64,000 nucleotides of DNA from the NCBI GenBank assembly GCA_963773845.1, contig CAVZCU010000013.1, positions 186,001 to 250,000 on the forward strand. Direction: 5' to 3'. This document shows positions 8,148 to 17,337 of the stretch, one piece after another. Origin of the DNA: SIAJ01 sp963773845. GTDB taxonomy: Bacteria; Planctomycetota; Planctomycetia; Gemmatales; Gemmataceae. Both the position numbers and the translations under genes were made by a program. Numbering within the stretch: position 1 is the stretch's first letter; every line of letters starts with the position of its first letter. The notes under the pieces were generated by a model. That model was not told where the DNA came from and made no database searches. It was given only the letters and a program-made list of their open reading frames with translations.

Positions 8148-8482
8148 GCGAACCATGGTTTAATCCGATGTGGAGCTGGGTCCCGGGCACTGCTCTCGGG
8201 GTTCTTGGCGGCGTGTGGGGCTCGCTCGTCGGAATTCTCGGATCCAAGGGGAAAGGAAAAGACTTAATCTGGGCCAGCTATTGGCTGTTTCTCGTCGTTG
8301 GCGCCGTCGTCTTGGTTTTCGGCATCGTCGCTGTCGCTAGCGGCCAGCCTTACGCAATCTGGTATGCACTCTTATTGCCGGGAGCGCTGATTCTGCTCGT
8401 CATCGCCCCGCTTGGCCTCGTCCTGCGGAAAAGCCAACGCGCGGCCGAGCAGCGAAGAATGCAGGCTCAGGAATTGGAATGA
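8144..8482 (+). CDS. Small membrane protein coupled to DUF2089 regulator
   Basis: 112 aa. The ATG lies inside the stop of the upstream gene (ATGA), so the two are translationally coupled. It has three hydrophobic segments: around WVPGTALGVLGGVWGSLVG, LFLVVGAVVLVFGIVAVASG and IWYALLLPGALILLVIAPLG, followed by a charged cytoplasmic tail (RKSQRAAEQRRMQAQELE). Glycine spacing in the first segment suggests helix packing. Probably the membrane partner of the DUF2089 protein. Its 3' end overlaps the convergent nirBD gene by 16 bases. Confidence 0.7.
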   Translation: MSEPWFNPMWSWVPGTALGVLGGVWGSLVGILGSKGKGKDLIWASYWLFLVVGAVVLVFGIVAVASGQPYAIWYALLLPGALILLVIAPLGLVLRKSQRAAEQRRMQAQELE

Positions 8483-11453
8483 CTTTGCTCCAGTTGGACC
8501 GTTTGCAATTGACACGACTTGGCATGGTTGCAAGTCTTTGAGGTTGCCAGCGTCTCGTCCAGTTCTCCGGTCGGGGGTAGCTGGACGTAGACTTCGTCGC
8601 CCTCCACTTTGACGGCGAACGTGCCAACCCGGAAATCGTCGCCGCTGAGACACTCACCGGTTTCCAGTGAGAACGTCTTCTTGTGCAATGGGCAAGCGAC
8701 TTTCGGTGTGCCATTCTGGTCGCCGAGCAGGCCGCGCGAAAGCACGAACTCGCGCTTGTGCGGGCACATGTTCTGGGTGGCGTACCATTCATCGCGACTC
8801 GCGAAGTGAAAAACCGCGATCTGCGTTCGTCCATGCAGCACGGTCGCGCCGCCATCGTCCGGGAAGTCCCAAACCTTTCCGACCGATTTCCACGCCGCTT
8901 GCGGCGTTGCCCGCTGGCGCACCATCAAGTCGCTCGACGGCACGAACGACCCGTTCCAATCCGCCGGCCGCTGCTGGTCGCGTTCTTTGACGAATTCGAT
9001 TGTCGGCTCCGTTTCGTCCGAGTTCGCAAACTGCTTGAACAGCCTGCGCTTCTCCGGATCGCGAACGACTTCCCCCATTCGCACTTGTACGAATCTGCCA
9101 GGAACTGCATCTGCCGTTCGAGGTCGGCGGCTATCCCAAGCCGATCGTTCACGATCACGTCGCGCAGATGCTCGATCCCCCCTTCCATTTTCTCCAGCCA
9201 GACAGACGTTCGAGTCAGGCGATCCGCCGTTTGAATGTAATACATCAGGAAGCGGTCGATGTATTGGATTGCCGTTTCTTCATCGAGGTCGGCGGCGAGC
9301 AAATCCGCATGCCGAGGCTTGCTGCCGCCATTGCCACAGACGTAGAGATTCCACCCCTTCTCGGTGGCAATTAAGCCGAAGTCCTTCCCTTGCGCCTCGG
9401 CACATTCGCGTACGCAGCCCGACACCGCCGCCTTCACTTTGTGCGGCGAACGGACCCCCTTGTAACGATTTTCGATCCGGATCGCAAAGCCGACCGAATC
9501 CTGGACGCCGTACCGGCACCAGGTGTCGCCGACGCAACTCTTCACCGTGCGCAGCGCCTTGCCATAAGCGTGTCCGCTCTCGAAGCCGGCGTTCACCAGC
9601 TCTTCCCATATTTCGGGGAGTTGATGGACGGGAGCGCCGAACAGATCGACGCGCTGCCCGCCGGTGATCTTCGTGTACAGGCCGAATTTCTTCGCCACCT
9701 GCCCCAGGACGATCAACTTCTCCGGTGTGATCTCTCCACCGGGTACCCGTGGGACGATCGAGTATGTCCCGCCGCGTTGAATGTTAGCCAGGAATCGATC
9801 GTTTGTATCCTGGATCGTCGTGTGCTCGACAATGTGGTCATTCCAAAGGCTTGCCAGGATCGACGCGATGGCCGGCTTGCAAGTCTCGCAGCCGCTTCCC
9901 ATCCCGTGACTGGCGAGCAAGCTCGTTGAAGCTCTTGATCCCCTTCACCTTCACGATCTCGAACAGTTCCTGTCGAGTAAATGCAAAGTGCTCGCAGAGC
10001 GAATTGTTCAGTTTTTGTCCGGACTTTGCCATTTCGGCCTTGAAGAGATCGGCAAGCAGCGGCAGGCATCCGCCGCAGCCGGTGCCGGCCTTCGTGCATT
10101 TCTTGATGTCATCGAGAGTGCACAGACTCTTCTCGCGGATAGTCGAGCAAATCGCGCCCTTATTAACGTTGTTGCAGGAACAAACCTGGGAGTTCTCGCC
10201 CAGAGCGTCGAGCATTCCCGCTGCTCCCCGGTTCCCCGGACTCCGGATCAGCAATTCGCCGGGGGAACTGGCAGCGGCCGCCCCGACTTGGCGAGAGCCG
10301 AAAGCGTCGCGTACTCGCTGGCATCTCCAACCAGAATCCCGCCCAGGAGATTCGTGCCTTCCGGATTGAATAAGAGCTTCTTGTAGTTGCCCTTGAAGGG
10401 GTCCTCGTAGGTGATCGCTTTGGCGCTCTTTTCGTCGGCAAAGGCGTTGCCGAAGCTGGCGACGTCCACGCCCATCAGCTTGAGCTTGGTGGACATGTCA
10501 GCGCCCGCGAATTTACGCTCTTGACCGGTGAAGTTGGCAGCCGCGATCTCGGCCATATCGTACCCCGGCGCGACCAGGCCATAAATCATGCCGTTGAACA
10601 GCGCCACCTCGCCGATCGCAAGGATACTCGGATCCGACGTTCGCAGTTGCTCATCGACAACCACGCCGCCACGCTGACCGACATTCAGTCCGCAAGCGCG
10701 AGCCAACTCGTCGCGGGGCTTGATCCCGGCCGAGACGATGACCATCTTTACATCCAGTTCGCTGCCGTCCGCGAAGGCCATCCCTTCCAGCTTGCCGTTG
10801 CCGAGGAATTCCTTCGTGTTCTTGTTGAGGTGAACCTGCACGCCCAAAGCGTTGATTTTGCCGACGAGCACTCTGGACCCTGCCTCGTCAATCTGGCGTG
10901 GCATCAGTCGGGAGGCGAATTCGACGACATGTGTTTCCAATCCGAGATCGTACGCCGCCTTGGCGGCTTCCAGGCCAAGTAACCCGCCGCCAATCACGGC
11001 TGCTTTCTTTACCTTTTCCCCATAGGCGATGATGCGATCCAGATCCTCGATCGTCCGATAGACGAAGATTCCTTTCTTATCGACGCCGGGAACCGGGGGA
11101 ACAAACGGGGCCGAGCCGGTCGCCAGCACCAAAAAGTCGTAGCCAATCTGCCGGCCCTGGATGGAGTGAACGATCTTTCTCTCGCGGTCGATCATCGTGG
11201 CGAGATCGCCGACGAACAGATGGACGCCGTTCTTGTGGTGCCAATCCGGTTCAGCAAGTGCCAGCTTTTCCGCGGAACGGTGCTCGAAATACTTGGTGAG
11301 CTGAACGCGATCGTAGGCCGGTCGGGATTCTTCGCAGAACGTGACGATTTCGAAGTCGCGCTCGGCATCGAACTCGACCAGCATTTCGCAGAAGCGCTGG
11401 CCGACCATACCATTGCCGACGACGACGATCGTTTTGCGCGTTCGACGGACCAT
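8467..11453 (-). CDS. nirB: NirB-NirD fusion, assimilatory nitrite reductase, three frame breaks
   Basis: Reconstructed across three frames it gives one roughly 990-residue chain. Residues 1-400 are the FAD/NADH half (VVVGNGMVGQRFCEMLVEFD, LATGSAPFVPPVPGVD). Next are bfd-type [2Fe-2S] modules (CSCNNVNKGAIC, GTGCGGCLP) and the siroheme/[4Fe-4S] domain (KSCVGDTWCRYG, SGCVRECAEA). A Rieske domain then takes the place of a separate NirD (CPHK... CPLHKKTFSLETGEC). Breaks lie at five-base runs at 10261-10265 and 9072-9076, and near 9930. No start codon or stop separates NirB from NirD once the last break is repaired, so this is a fusion, as in fungal NiiA. It reduces nitrite to ammonium and is last in the nas operon. 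Confidence 0.8.
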
Positions 11454-11507
11454 GCCAAATACCTCGTCCCGATCCCTCTCTCCCGAAATGAGGAGAGGAG
11501 AAAAGCT

Positions 11508-12879
11508 TCAAGCTGCCTCCGGCACGGCGACGGGCTCCAATTCGGCCACTTTCTCCGCACCCTTGATTCGCATCACGACAAGGTGCAGCCAGACGAGGCA
11601 GCCGAGCGTGATCGCCAAAAGGGCAATGAAACCCCCCTGCGGCGCAGCGGTAGCGCGGCCGAGAATGCCGAATGCCTTTGGCAACATGAATCCCCCAAGG
11701 GCGCCAAGCATGCCGACCAATCCGCCGACCGCTCCGACATCGTTTGGGAAGTAATTGGGCACGTACTTGTAAACGCTCGCCTTCCCGATCCCCATCGCCG
11801 CAGGCAACCGTGAGAAGCAGGGCGGTGAATGGGACAACTCCCAATGAGAGCATGCTCGCGGGCAGACAGAGGGGGATGGTCGCGACGGTCATCAGCGTGA
11901 AGACCGAGTAGGTCACGACGCGTGGGCCGAACTTGTCGGAAAGGTATCCGCCCACCGGCCGTAGTAAGCTCGCCGGAAAGATGAACATCGCGGTGAACAG
12001 CGCCGCCATCCGCACTCCGTCCTTTTGCGGCAATTCGGCGAAGTAATTCGTGCGGTAATAATCCGGTAGCCACGCCGAGAGCGCAACATAGGCGCCGAAG
12101 ACGGCGACGTAGTACAGACTGAATCGCCAAACACGAACGAAGCGCAAGGGGGCGAGCATCTCGCTCATAGGCCGGCCCTGGCCGGGCGTGCGATCGACTC
12201 GGGGCGAGGCCATCCAGAGGACGCCAGCCATCGCGACGAGGAGCACCGCGTACAAGACCGGCACGACGCGCCAGCCACCTGGAATCATGCCGCCAAACAA
12301 TCCGGCGGCGGGCACCAACGTCAACGCGGAGGGAATCAGGAAGACCAGCAACTTGGTGCCCGAAGCGCCGACGTTGCCGGCGCCGAAAATCCCGAGGGCG
12401 GTTCCTTTGCTGTGGTCCGGAAACCAGGCCGAGCACCAAGCGATGCCGACGGTGAACGAGTTCCCGGCCAATCCGAAGAGCGCGGAACAAATCAGCAATT
12501 GCCCGTACGAGGATGCGTGAGCCGTCAAGTACGCCGATCCCGCGGTGACGAGCACCAACAGAATCATCATGTTCCGCCCGCCATATCGGTCGGCCCATAT
12601 GCCGAAGTTCAGACGCAGAATCGAGCCGGCCAGGATCGCCACGGCGAGCAGCCACTCGAATCGCGATTGAACCGCGACCTTGATCTCCGCCGTGGACATG
12701 CCCTTGGCCGATTCACCCAGCATGAGGGCGGTGTCCTTTTTCATCTCCAATCCGATCACGCCAAGCATTAGCCACACGGCGAACATGAGCGTGAACGCAA
12801 TTGTGGATAGCCATACGACGCGCTGCCGCGCTTTGGTGGGACCGGATTGGTTTGAAATGAACAGCGTTCGACTCCTCAC
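11508..12879 (-). CDS. narK: NarK/NasA-type nitrate transporter, one frame break
   Basis: MFS permease of the nitrate/nitrite porter family. The helix 2-3 motif GIWADRYGGR is present, and the family signature region reads GNSFTVGIAWCSAWFPDHS then GTALGIFGAGNVGASG. The frame changes near 11800 (VACG then MGIGKASVYKYVPNYF), after which the last helices and a tail ending VAVPEAA follow. Reconstructed length is about 457 aa, normal for the family. The GTG start at 12879 overlaps the nasA stop (GTGA), so translation is coupled. It would import nitrate for the reductase encoded upstream. The 54-base gap to nirBD shows no terminator. Confidence 0.8.
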
Positions 12880-15032
12880 GGCGAATCCACGAGTGCGAGG
12901 GACTTTCGCAGCGCACGTGCGGTCGCGGACGACACTTTGGCCACGTTGACCGCACAGAACTTCAATTCCGGTTGCTTCTCAACTTCACCGAACGCCGGCA
13001 AAGTGAGGTAGTTGAGCGCATTTCCCTCGCCGAACAAATCTCCCCAGTGAAACGGCACGAACACTGTTCCCGGCCGCATGCCAATCTCGCGCCGGGCGGA
13101 CAGCACGATTTCGCCACGACGCGTGGCCAGGCGCACGGAATCGCCGTCCGCGATTTCCAACCGGTCGGCATCTTCGAACGCGATTTCGACGTAAGGGGAC
13201 TCTTCCCGCGCCATCAGCTTCTCGACCTTCGCCGTGCGTGTTAACGTGTGCCAGTGCGAATAGACGCGTCCGGTCGTCAAGACAAAAGGGAACTGGTCGT
13301 CCGTAATCTCGAAGGGTGCGCGGTGATCGCGCGGCAGGAACACGGCTTTGCCGTCCGGCGTGGGAAACTTCTGGTCGAGATAGCGTCGCTTCGTGCCATA
13401 ACGTTGCTGATCGGTGCAGGGCCATTGGAGGTTGGCGCCGTCGTTGAGCCGACTCGAGGTGATGCCTGCCATGTCGCACGGCCGACCTTTCGTCAGCCGG
13501 GCGAATTCATCCCAGACTTCCGAACCGTTGCCGTACGTGAACGCGTCGCCGAATCCCAAGTGCTCGGCGACTCCGCAGAGGATTCGCCAGTCCGGCAGGG
13601 CCTCGCCCGGCGGCGCCCACATCTTCGGCGAACGTGATACCATGCGTTCGCTGTTCGTCGTCGTGCACTGTTTCTCACCCCACGAAGCGGCGGGAAACAC
13701 GATGTGAGCCAATCGCGTTGTTTCGGTGGGGTGGTAGGCGTCGCTGACAACGACCAGCTCGGCCTTCGCCAGCCCGCGGTGGACGGCATGCAGGTCGGGC
13801 ATCGACACCATCGGATTCGTGGCTGCGATCCAGATCGCTTTGAGAGTGCCGCGATCCAGTGCTTGAAACATTTCCACGGCGCTGAGACCGTTCTTCGCGG
13901 CGATGCTCCCCGCCGGTCGGTCCCAGGCACGCTCCATTTCGGAACGATGCGCTGCGTCCGTGACAAAACGGTAACCCGGAAGCTGATGGCACAAAAGCCC
14001 GCACTCGCGGCCGCCCATTGCATTGGGCTGGCCAGTCAGTGAGAATGGTCCGGCGCCGATTTTCCCGATCTGTCCGGTGAGCAGATGGAGGTTGATGAGG
14101 CTGTTGTTCTTCCACATCCCCACCGTACTCTGGTTCATTCCCATGCAGTAAAGCGATAAAAACGCCCGGCTCTTGCCGATGAGTTTGGCCGCTCGCTCCA
14201 TCTCGCCGCGATCCACCCCGGCCAGTTCGATCATCTCGTCAAGTGGTCTGGCCATCAGGAAGGCAACGTAGTCGATAAACCCGTTTGTGTGAAAGCCGAT
14301 GAAGTGCTCGTCCGCGCGGCCATTTCGCACGATCAGTTGGCCGAGGGCATTGAGGAACGCAATGTCCGAGCCGGGGGCGATCGGAATGTGCAGGTCGGCG
14401 ATCGCACAGGTCGCCGTCCGGCGCGGATCGACGACGATAATCTGCTGTTCGGGCCGTTCCTTCTTGCTCGCGCGAAGCGATCGAACGCGACTGGATGGGC
14501 CTCCGCCAGGTTGGAGCCGATGATCAAGACAACGTCTGCGTGATCGATGTCCTCGTAACATGTCGGCGGGCCGTCGCTGCCAAGCGAACCGCGATATGCC
14601 GCCACGGACGCCGCCATGCACAGGCGACTGTTGGAGTCCGTGTTGTTGGTGCCCAGGAAGCCCTTGAACAGTTTGCAAGCGAGATAGGCGGTCTCGGAAT
14701 CGAGCTGGCCAGATCCGTAAAAAGCGACCGCGTCGGGCCCGTGTTTGTCGATGATCTGGCGAAATCTTTGAGCTACGAAATCGAAGGACTCGCTCCAGGT
14801 TGTGCGCAAACGAAGCGGATCGCGATTTCCGCATCAGAGGATGCGTCGCGCGATCGATCGAACGGACCGTCGGACCTAGAAGTGCCCCCTTGGCGCAAAT
14901 CCGGCCCAGGTTCGCAGGCGCCGATTCCACACCGCGAATGCGTGTAATGCCGGCGTCGTCACCATGCACACGCAGTCGGCAGCCGACACCGCAATACGGA
15001 CATACGGACTCGCCGAGGAGGGCCAATGGCAT
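12876..15032 (-). CDS. nasA: Assimilatory nitrate reductase catalytic subunit, two frame breaks
   Basis: Molybdopterin oxidoreductase of the NasA/NarB type. It begins with a [4Fe-4S] motif (CPYCGVGCRL ... GRICAKG, residues 12-50). The frame is lost near 14815 and regained near 14468; the true middle reads TTWSESFDFVAQRFRQIIDK, GPDAVAFYGSGQL and TNNTDSNSRLCM, where the cysteine is the expected molybdenum ligand. The C-terminal half carries the guanine-dinucleotide binding barrel (FVLTTGRVYSHWHTLTRTAK, VFVPFHWGDLFG). There is no C-terminal ferredoxin-like module. About 719 aa, close to cyanobacterial NarB. First gene of the nas operon. Periplasmic export is unlikely, as no twin-arginine signal is visible. 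Confidence 0.8.
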   Translation of the reverse strand: MPLALLGESVCPYCGVGCRLRVHGDDAGITRIRGVESAPANLGRICAKGALLGPTVRSIDRATHPLMRKSRSASFAHNLERVLRFRSSKISPDHRQTRARRGRFLRIWPARFRDRLSRLQTVQGLPGHQQHGLQQSPVHGGVRGGISRFAWQRRPADMLRGHRSRRRCLDHRLQPGGGPSSRVRSLRASKKERPEQQIIVVDPRRTATCAIADLHIPIAPGSDIAFLNALGQLIVRNGRADEHFIGFHTNGFIDYVAFLMARPLDEMIELAGVDRGEMERAAKLIGKSRAFLSLYCMGMNQSTVGMWKNNSLINLHLLTGQIGKIGAGPFSLTGQPNAMGGRECGLLCHQLPGYRFVTDAAHRSEMERAWDRPAGSIAAKNGLSAVEMFQALDRGTLKAIWIAATNPMVSMPDLHAVHRGLAKAELVVVSDAYHPTETTRLAHIVFPAASWGEKQCTTTNSERMVSRSPKMWAPPGEALPDWRILCGVAEHLGFGDAFTYGNGSEVWDEFARLTKGRPCDMAGITSSRLNDGANLQWPCTDQQRYGTKRRYLDQKFPTPDGKAVFLPRDHRAPFEITDDQFPFVLTTGRVYSHWHTLTRTAKVEKLMAREESPYVEIAFEDADRLEIADGDSVRLATRRGEIVLSARREIGMRPGTVFVPFHWGDLFGEGNALNYLTLPAFGEVEKQPELKFCAVNVAKVSSATARALRKSLALVDSP

Positions 15033-15402
15033 CTCGTCACTCGGCCCGCCTCTTCGGCCGATCCATCGTTGTCCAAGTTGTCAGCAGTCCGGAGTGAGGA
15101 GGCGCACCACCGGGAAGCGGGGGTATCCGAAACGCAACCTCCATGCCGGGCAAGTTGCTCACCGCTTCAATTAGATGCTGCGGCCTTGTTTTTCAGTGGT
15201 TCTGGAGTCGATCGGAATTCATGGCGAATGACACGGACGCGCACGACTTCATCGCGCAGCTGCCGCGCACACAAGCAGAAAGTCGGCGATTGCATGGTGC
15301 GCACATCATGGGCAACTCATGTCGCGAGGTGAGGCGTCGTCTGATCTTGCGCTCAATTGCCGGCAGAGTGAATTTGAGCGACTTGCGACAATTTGAGAGC
15401 GC
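15033..15402. other. Intergenic region upstream of nasA
   Basis: 370 bases between the acyl-CoA dehydrogenase stop and the nasA start, both on the minus strand. No gene is convincing. The nas operon promoter should lie here. I saw no clear NtcA-like or sigma54 site. Confidence 0.5.
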
Positions 15403-17190
15403 TTACCACCGGGCTAGTGCCGCATCCGCCGCTTGCAGCGTCGAATCGTCGTCGTTGTGATTCAACGCCTTGAAACCGTTTTCGATTCGCCGGGATGCGA
15501 GCGCCAGGAAGTATTTGCCCGCTTCGATCTCGCCGGCAAAATCCACCGGACGCGTGTCGCCCGCGCCTTGCTGCAACATGTGATCCAACCGGCTGAGCAC
15601 GCAACTCGAGACGTACAGGTCAATGACAATGTCCGCTAATCGCTCGTGGACGAGTTGCGATTGAATGAACCGCGCTTCGGACCCGGCCCGCAAAAACACG
15701 CCGGGCAATGCCGTTCCGAGCCGCTTGATTTGTCGGGCAATTCGGTGGGCAGCGGGTTGCAGTTCGGCGCGTTGAACCGGGACATTTGGTCCACTGGCCA
15801 GGGGGGTCTTTCGCCACAAGTACGCCGCGCCATAACCGGCGAGTCGATGCAGGTTGGCTCCCATTCGTCGGCGCATCGCATCGAGTCGCATTCCGGGCTC
15901 GCGGCATCCGACGACCGCGATGAACGCTTTCAAGACTTCGTTCGCCCCTTCGCCGATTGTGTTAATTCGGGCGTCGCGCATCCAGCGCTCCTGCGGCCGA
16001 TCGGTGAAATACGACGCCCCCCCCATCACTTGCATGCACTCATACACGCAGGTCCACAAATGCTCGGTCGAGAAGACCTTGAGGATCGCTGTCTCGAGCA
16101 TGTAATCCTCGGCGCCACTGTCGATCAACGCCGCGCAGACGCGCGTGGCCGCCCCCATTGCGAACGCGTGGGCAGCGATGAACGCGATCTTCTTCTTGAC
16201 CAGTTCAAACTCGGCCAATGGCTGCTGAAATTGAACGCGCGTCTTGGCGTGCTTCACCGCGGCTTCGAGGCATGCTTTCGCGGCGCCGGTGCAGCTCGCT
16301 CCGAAGGTCGTGCGACCGAAGTCGAGCACCGTAAGCGCGACCTTGAGTCCCTTACCAATTGGCCCGAGGACGTTCTCCTTGGGAACGCGCATATTCGTGA
16401 AGCGCAAGCGACCCGTCGCCGTGCCGCGGATACCGCATTTGTCGGCACGGGCTTCAATGATTTCGAATCCCGGCATATCGGGCGTGACCAGGAACGCGGT
16501 GATCTTTGTCTCGTTCGGCTTGCCCGGCGTCGGTGTGCGGGCCATGACGGTCAACACATCGGCGATGGCCGCGTTGGTGATGTCGCGCTTCTCACCATTC
16601 AGGATGTAGGCGCTGCCATCCTCAGTTGGCGCGGCCAGGGTCTGGACGTTGCTCGCGTCGGATCCGGCCTGCGGCTCCGTCAGAGCGAACGCCCCGAGCT
16701 TGCGGCCCGCGACCATGTCGGGCAGCCACTTTGCTTTTTGCTCCTGAGTGCCGAACAAGAGTAGCGCACGCATGCCAATGCTGTGGTGCGCATTGACGAA
16801 TACGGCCACCGACGAGTCGTGGCCGCCCAGCACTTCGATGATTTGCGCGTACGCTTGTTGCGAGAAACCCTGGCCGCCGACTTCGACTGGAGCGCCCATG
16901 CCGAGCACCCCCATCTCGGCAAGGCCGTCGATGACGCTCCGCGGAATGTCCTTCTCGCGATCGATCGCGAACGAATCGATTCGTTGTTCGCAGAACATGC
17001 GCATCTTGGCCACGGCCTGGTCGACGGTGGCCTGAGTCGCCGGCGCAAGTTGTGGATAGGGAAAGACGAATTGCGCGTTGAAGTGGCCGAAAAACATGCC
17101 CTTGACGAGTCCGAGAGCCTCGGGATTCGTGGCGAGCAATTCCTCAGCCTGCTTTTTCTGCTGTTCGAGTTGGGCGGCTGAAAGGGCCAT
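15403..17190 (-). CDS. Acyl-CoA dehydrogenase, long-chain (VLCAD/ACAD9) type
   Basis: 595 aa, longer than the usual 380-400 because of a C-terminal extension of about 170 residues, as in VLCAD and ACAD9. The N-terminal helical domain (GLAEMGVLGMGAPVEVGGQG) is followed by the FAD-contacting beta domain (FALTEPQAGSDASNVQT, ILNGEKRDITNAAIADVLTV) and the C-terminal helical domain. The likely catalytic base is the Glu in NTIGEGANEVL. One oddity: GEKRDITNAAIAD carries Asp and Ala where homologues usually have Tyr or Trp and Gly. It would catalyse the first step of fatty acid beta-oxidation in the cytoplasm. The frame is intact. ATG 17190 is the first in-frame start. Confidence 0.85.
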   Translation of the reverse strand: MALSAAQLEQQKKQAEELLATNPEALGLVKGMFFGHFNAQFVFPYPQLAPATQATVDQAVAKMRMFCEQRIDSFAIDREKDIPRSVIDGLAEMGVLGMGAPVEVGGQGFSQQAYAQIIEVLGGHDSSVAVFVNAHHSIGMRALLLFGTQEQKAKWLPDMVAGRKLGAFALTEPQAGSDASNVQTLAAPTEDGSAYILNGEKRDITNAAIADVLTVMARTPTPGKPNETKITAFLVTPDMPGFEIIEARADKCGIRGTATGRLRFTNMRVPKENVLGPIGKGLKVALTVLDFGRTTFGASCTGAAKACLEAAVKHAKTRVQFQQPLAEFELVKKKIAFIAAHAFAMGAATRVCAALIDSGAEDYMLETAILKVFSTEHLWTCVYECMQVMGGASYFTDRPQERWMRDARINTIGEGANEVLKAFIAVVGCREPGMRLDAMRRRMGANLHRLAGYGAAYLWRKTPLASGPNVPVQRAELQPAAHRIARQIKRLGTALPGVFLRAGSEARFIQSQLVHERLADIVIDLYVSSCVLSRLDHMLQQGAGDTRPVDFAGEIEAGKYFLALASRRIENGFKALNHNDDDSTLQAADAALARW

Positions 17191-17337
17191 GGGTGTGGCC
17201 TCCGTGCGGACGCGAAATGAATGATATGGACACTATATTCTAGGCCACGGACGCCAGGTCGGTGCAGGCCTTGCGGCATATGAAAGCAGGTTCATTGAGA
17301 CGAAAATGAAAATGGTAGAATGATGCAGAGGGACTCC

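Noticed and set aside
8467..15032. Whole nas operon as a decaying pseudogene cluster (six frame breaks)
   Set aside because: The same type of break occurs in pnp and many unrelated genes, two of the six are at five-base runs, and all catalytic motifs are intact. Sequence error is likelier.
15646..16764. 372-residue plus-strand frame opposite the acyl-CoA dehydrogenase
   Set aside because: Antisense to a gene with clear family motifs on the minus strand; no recognisable domain.
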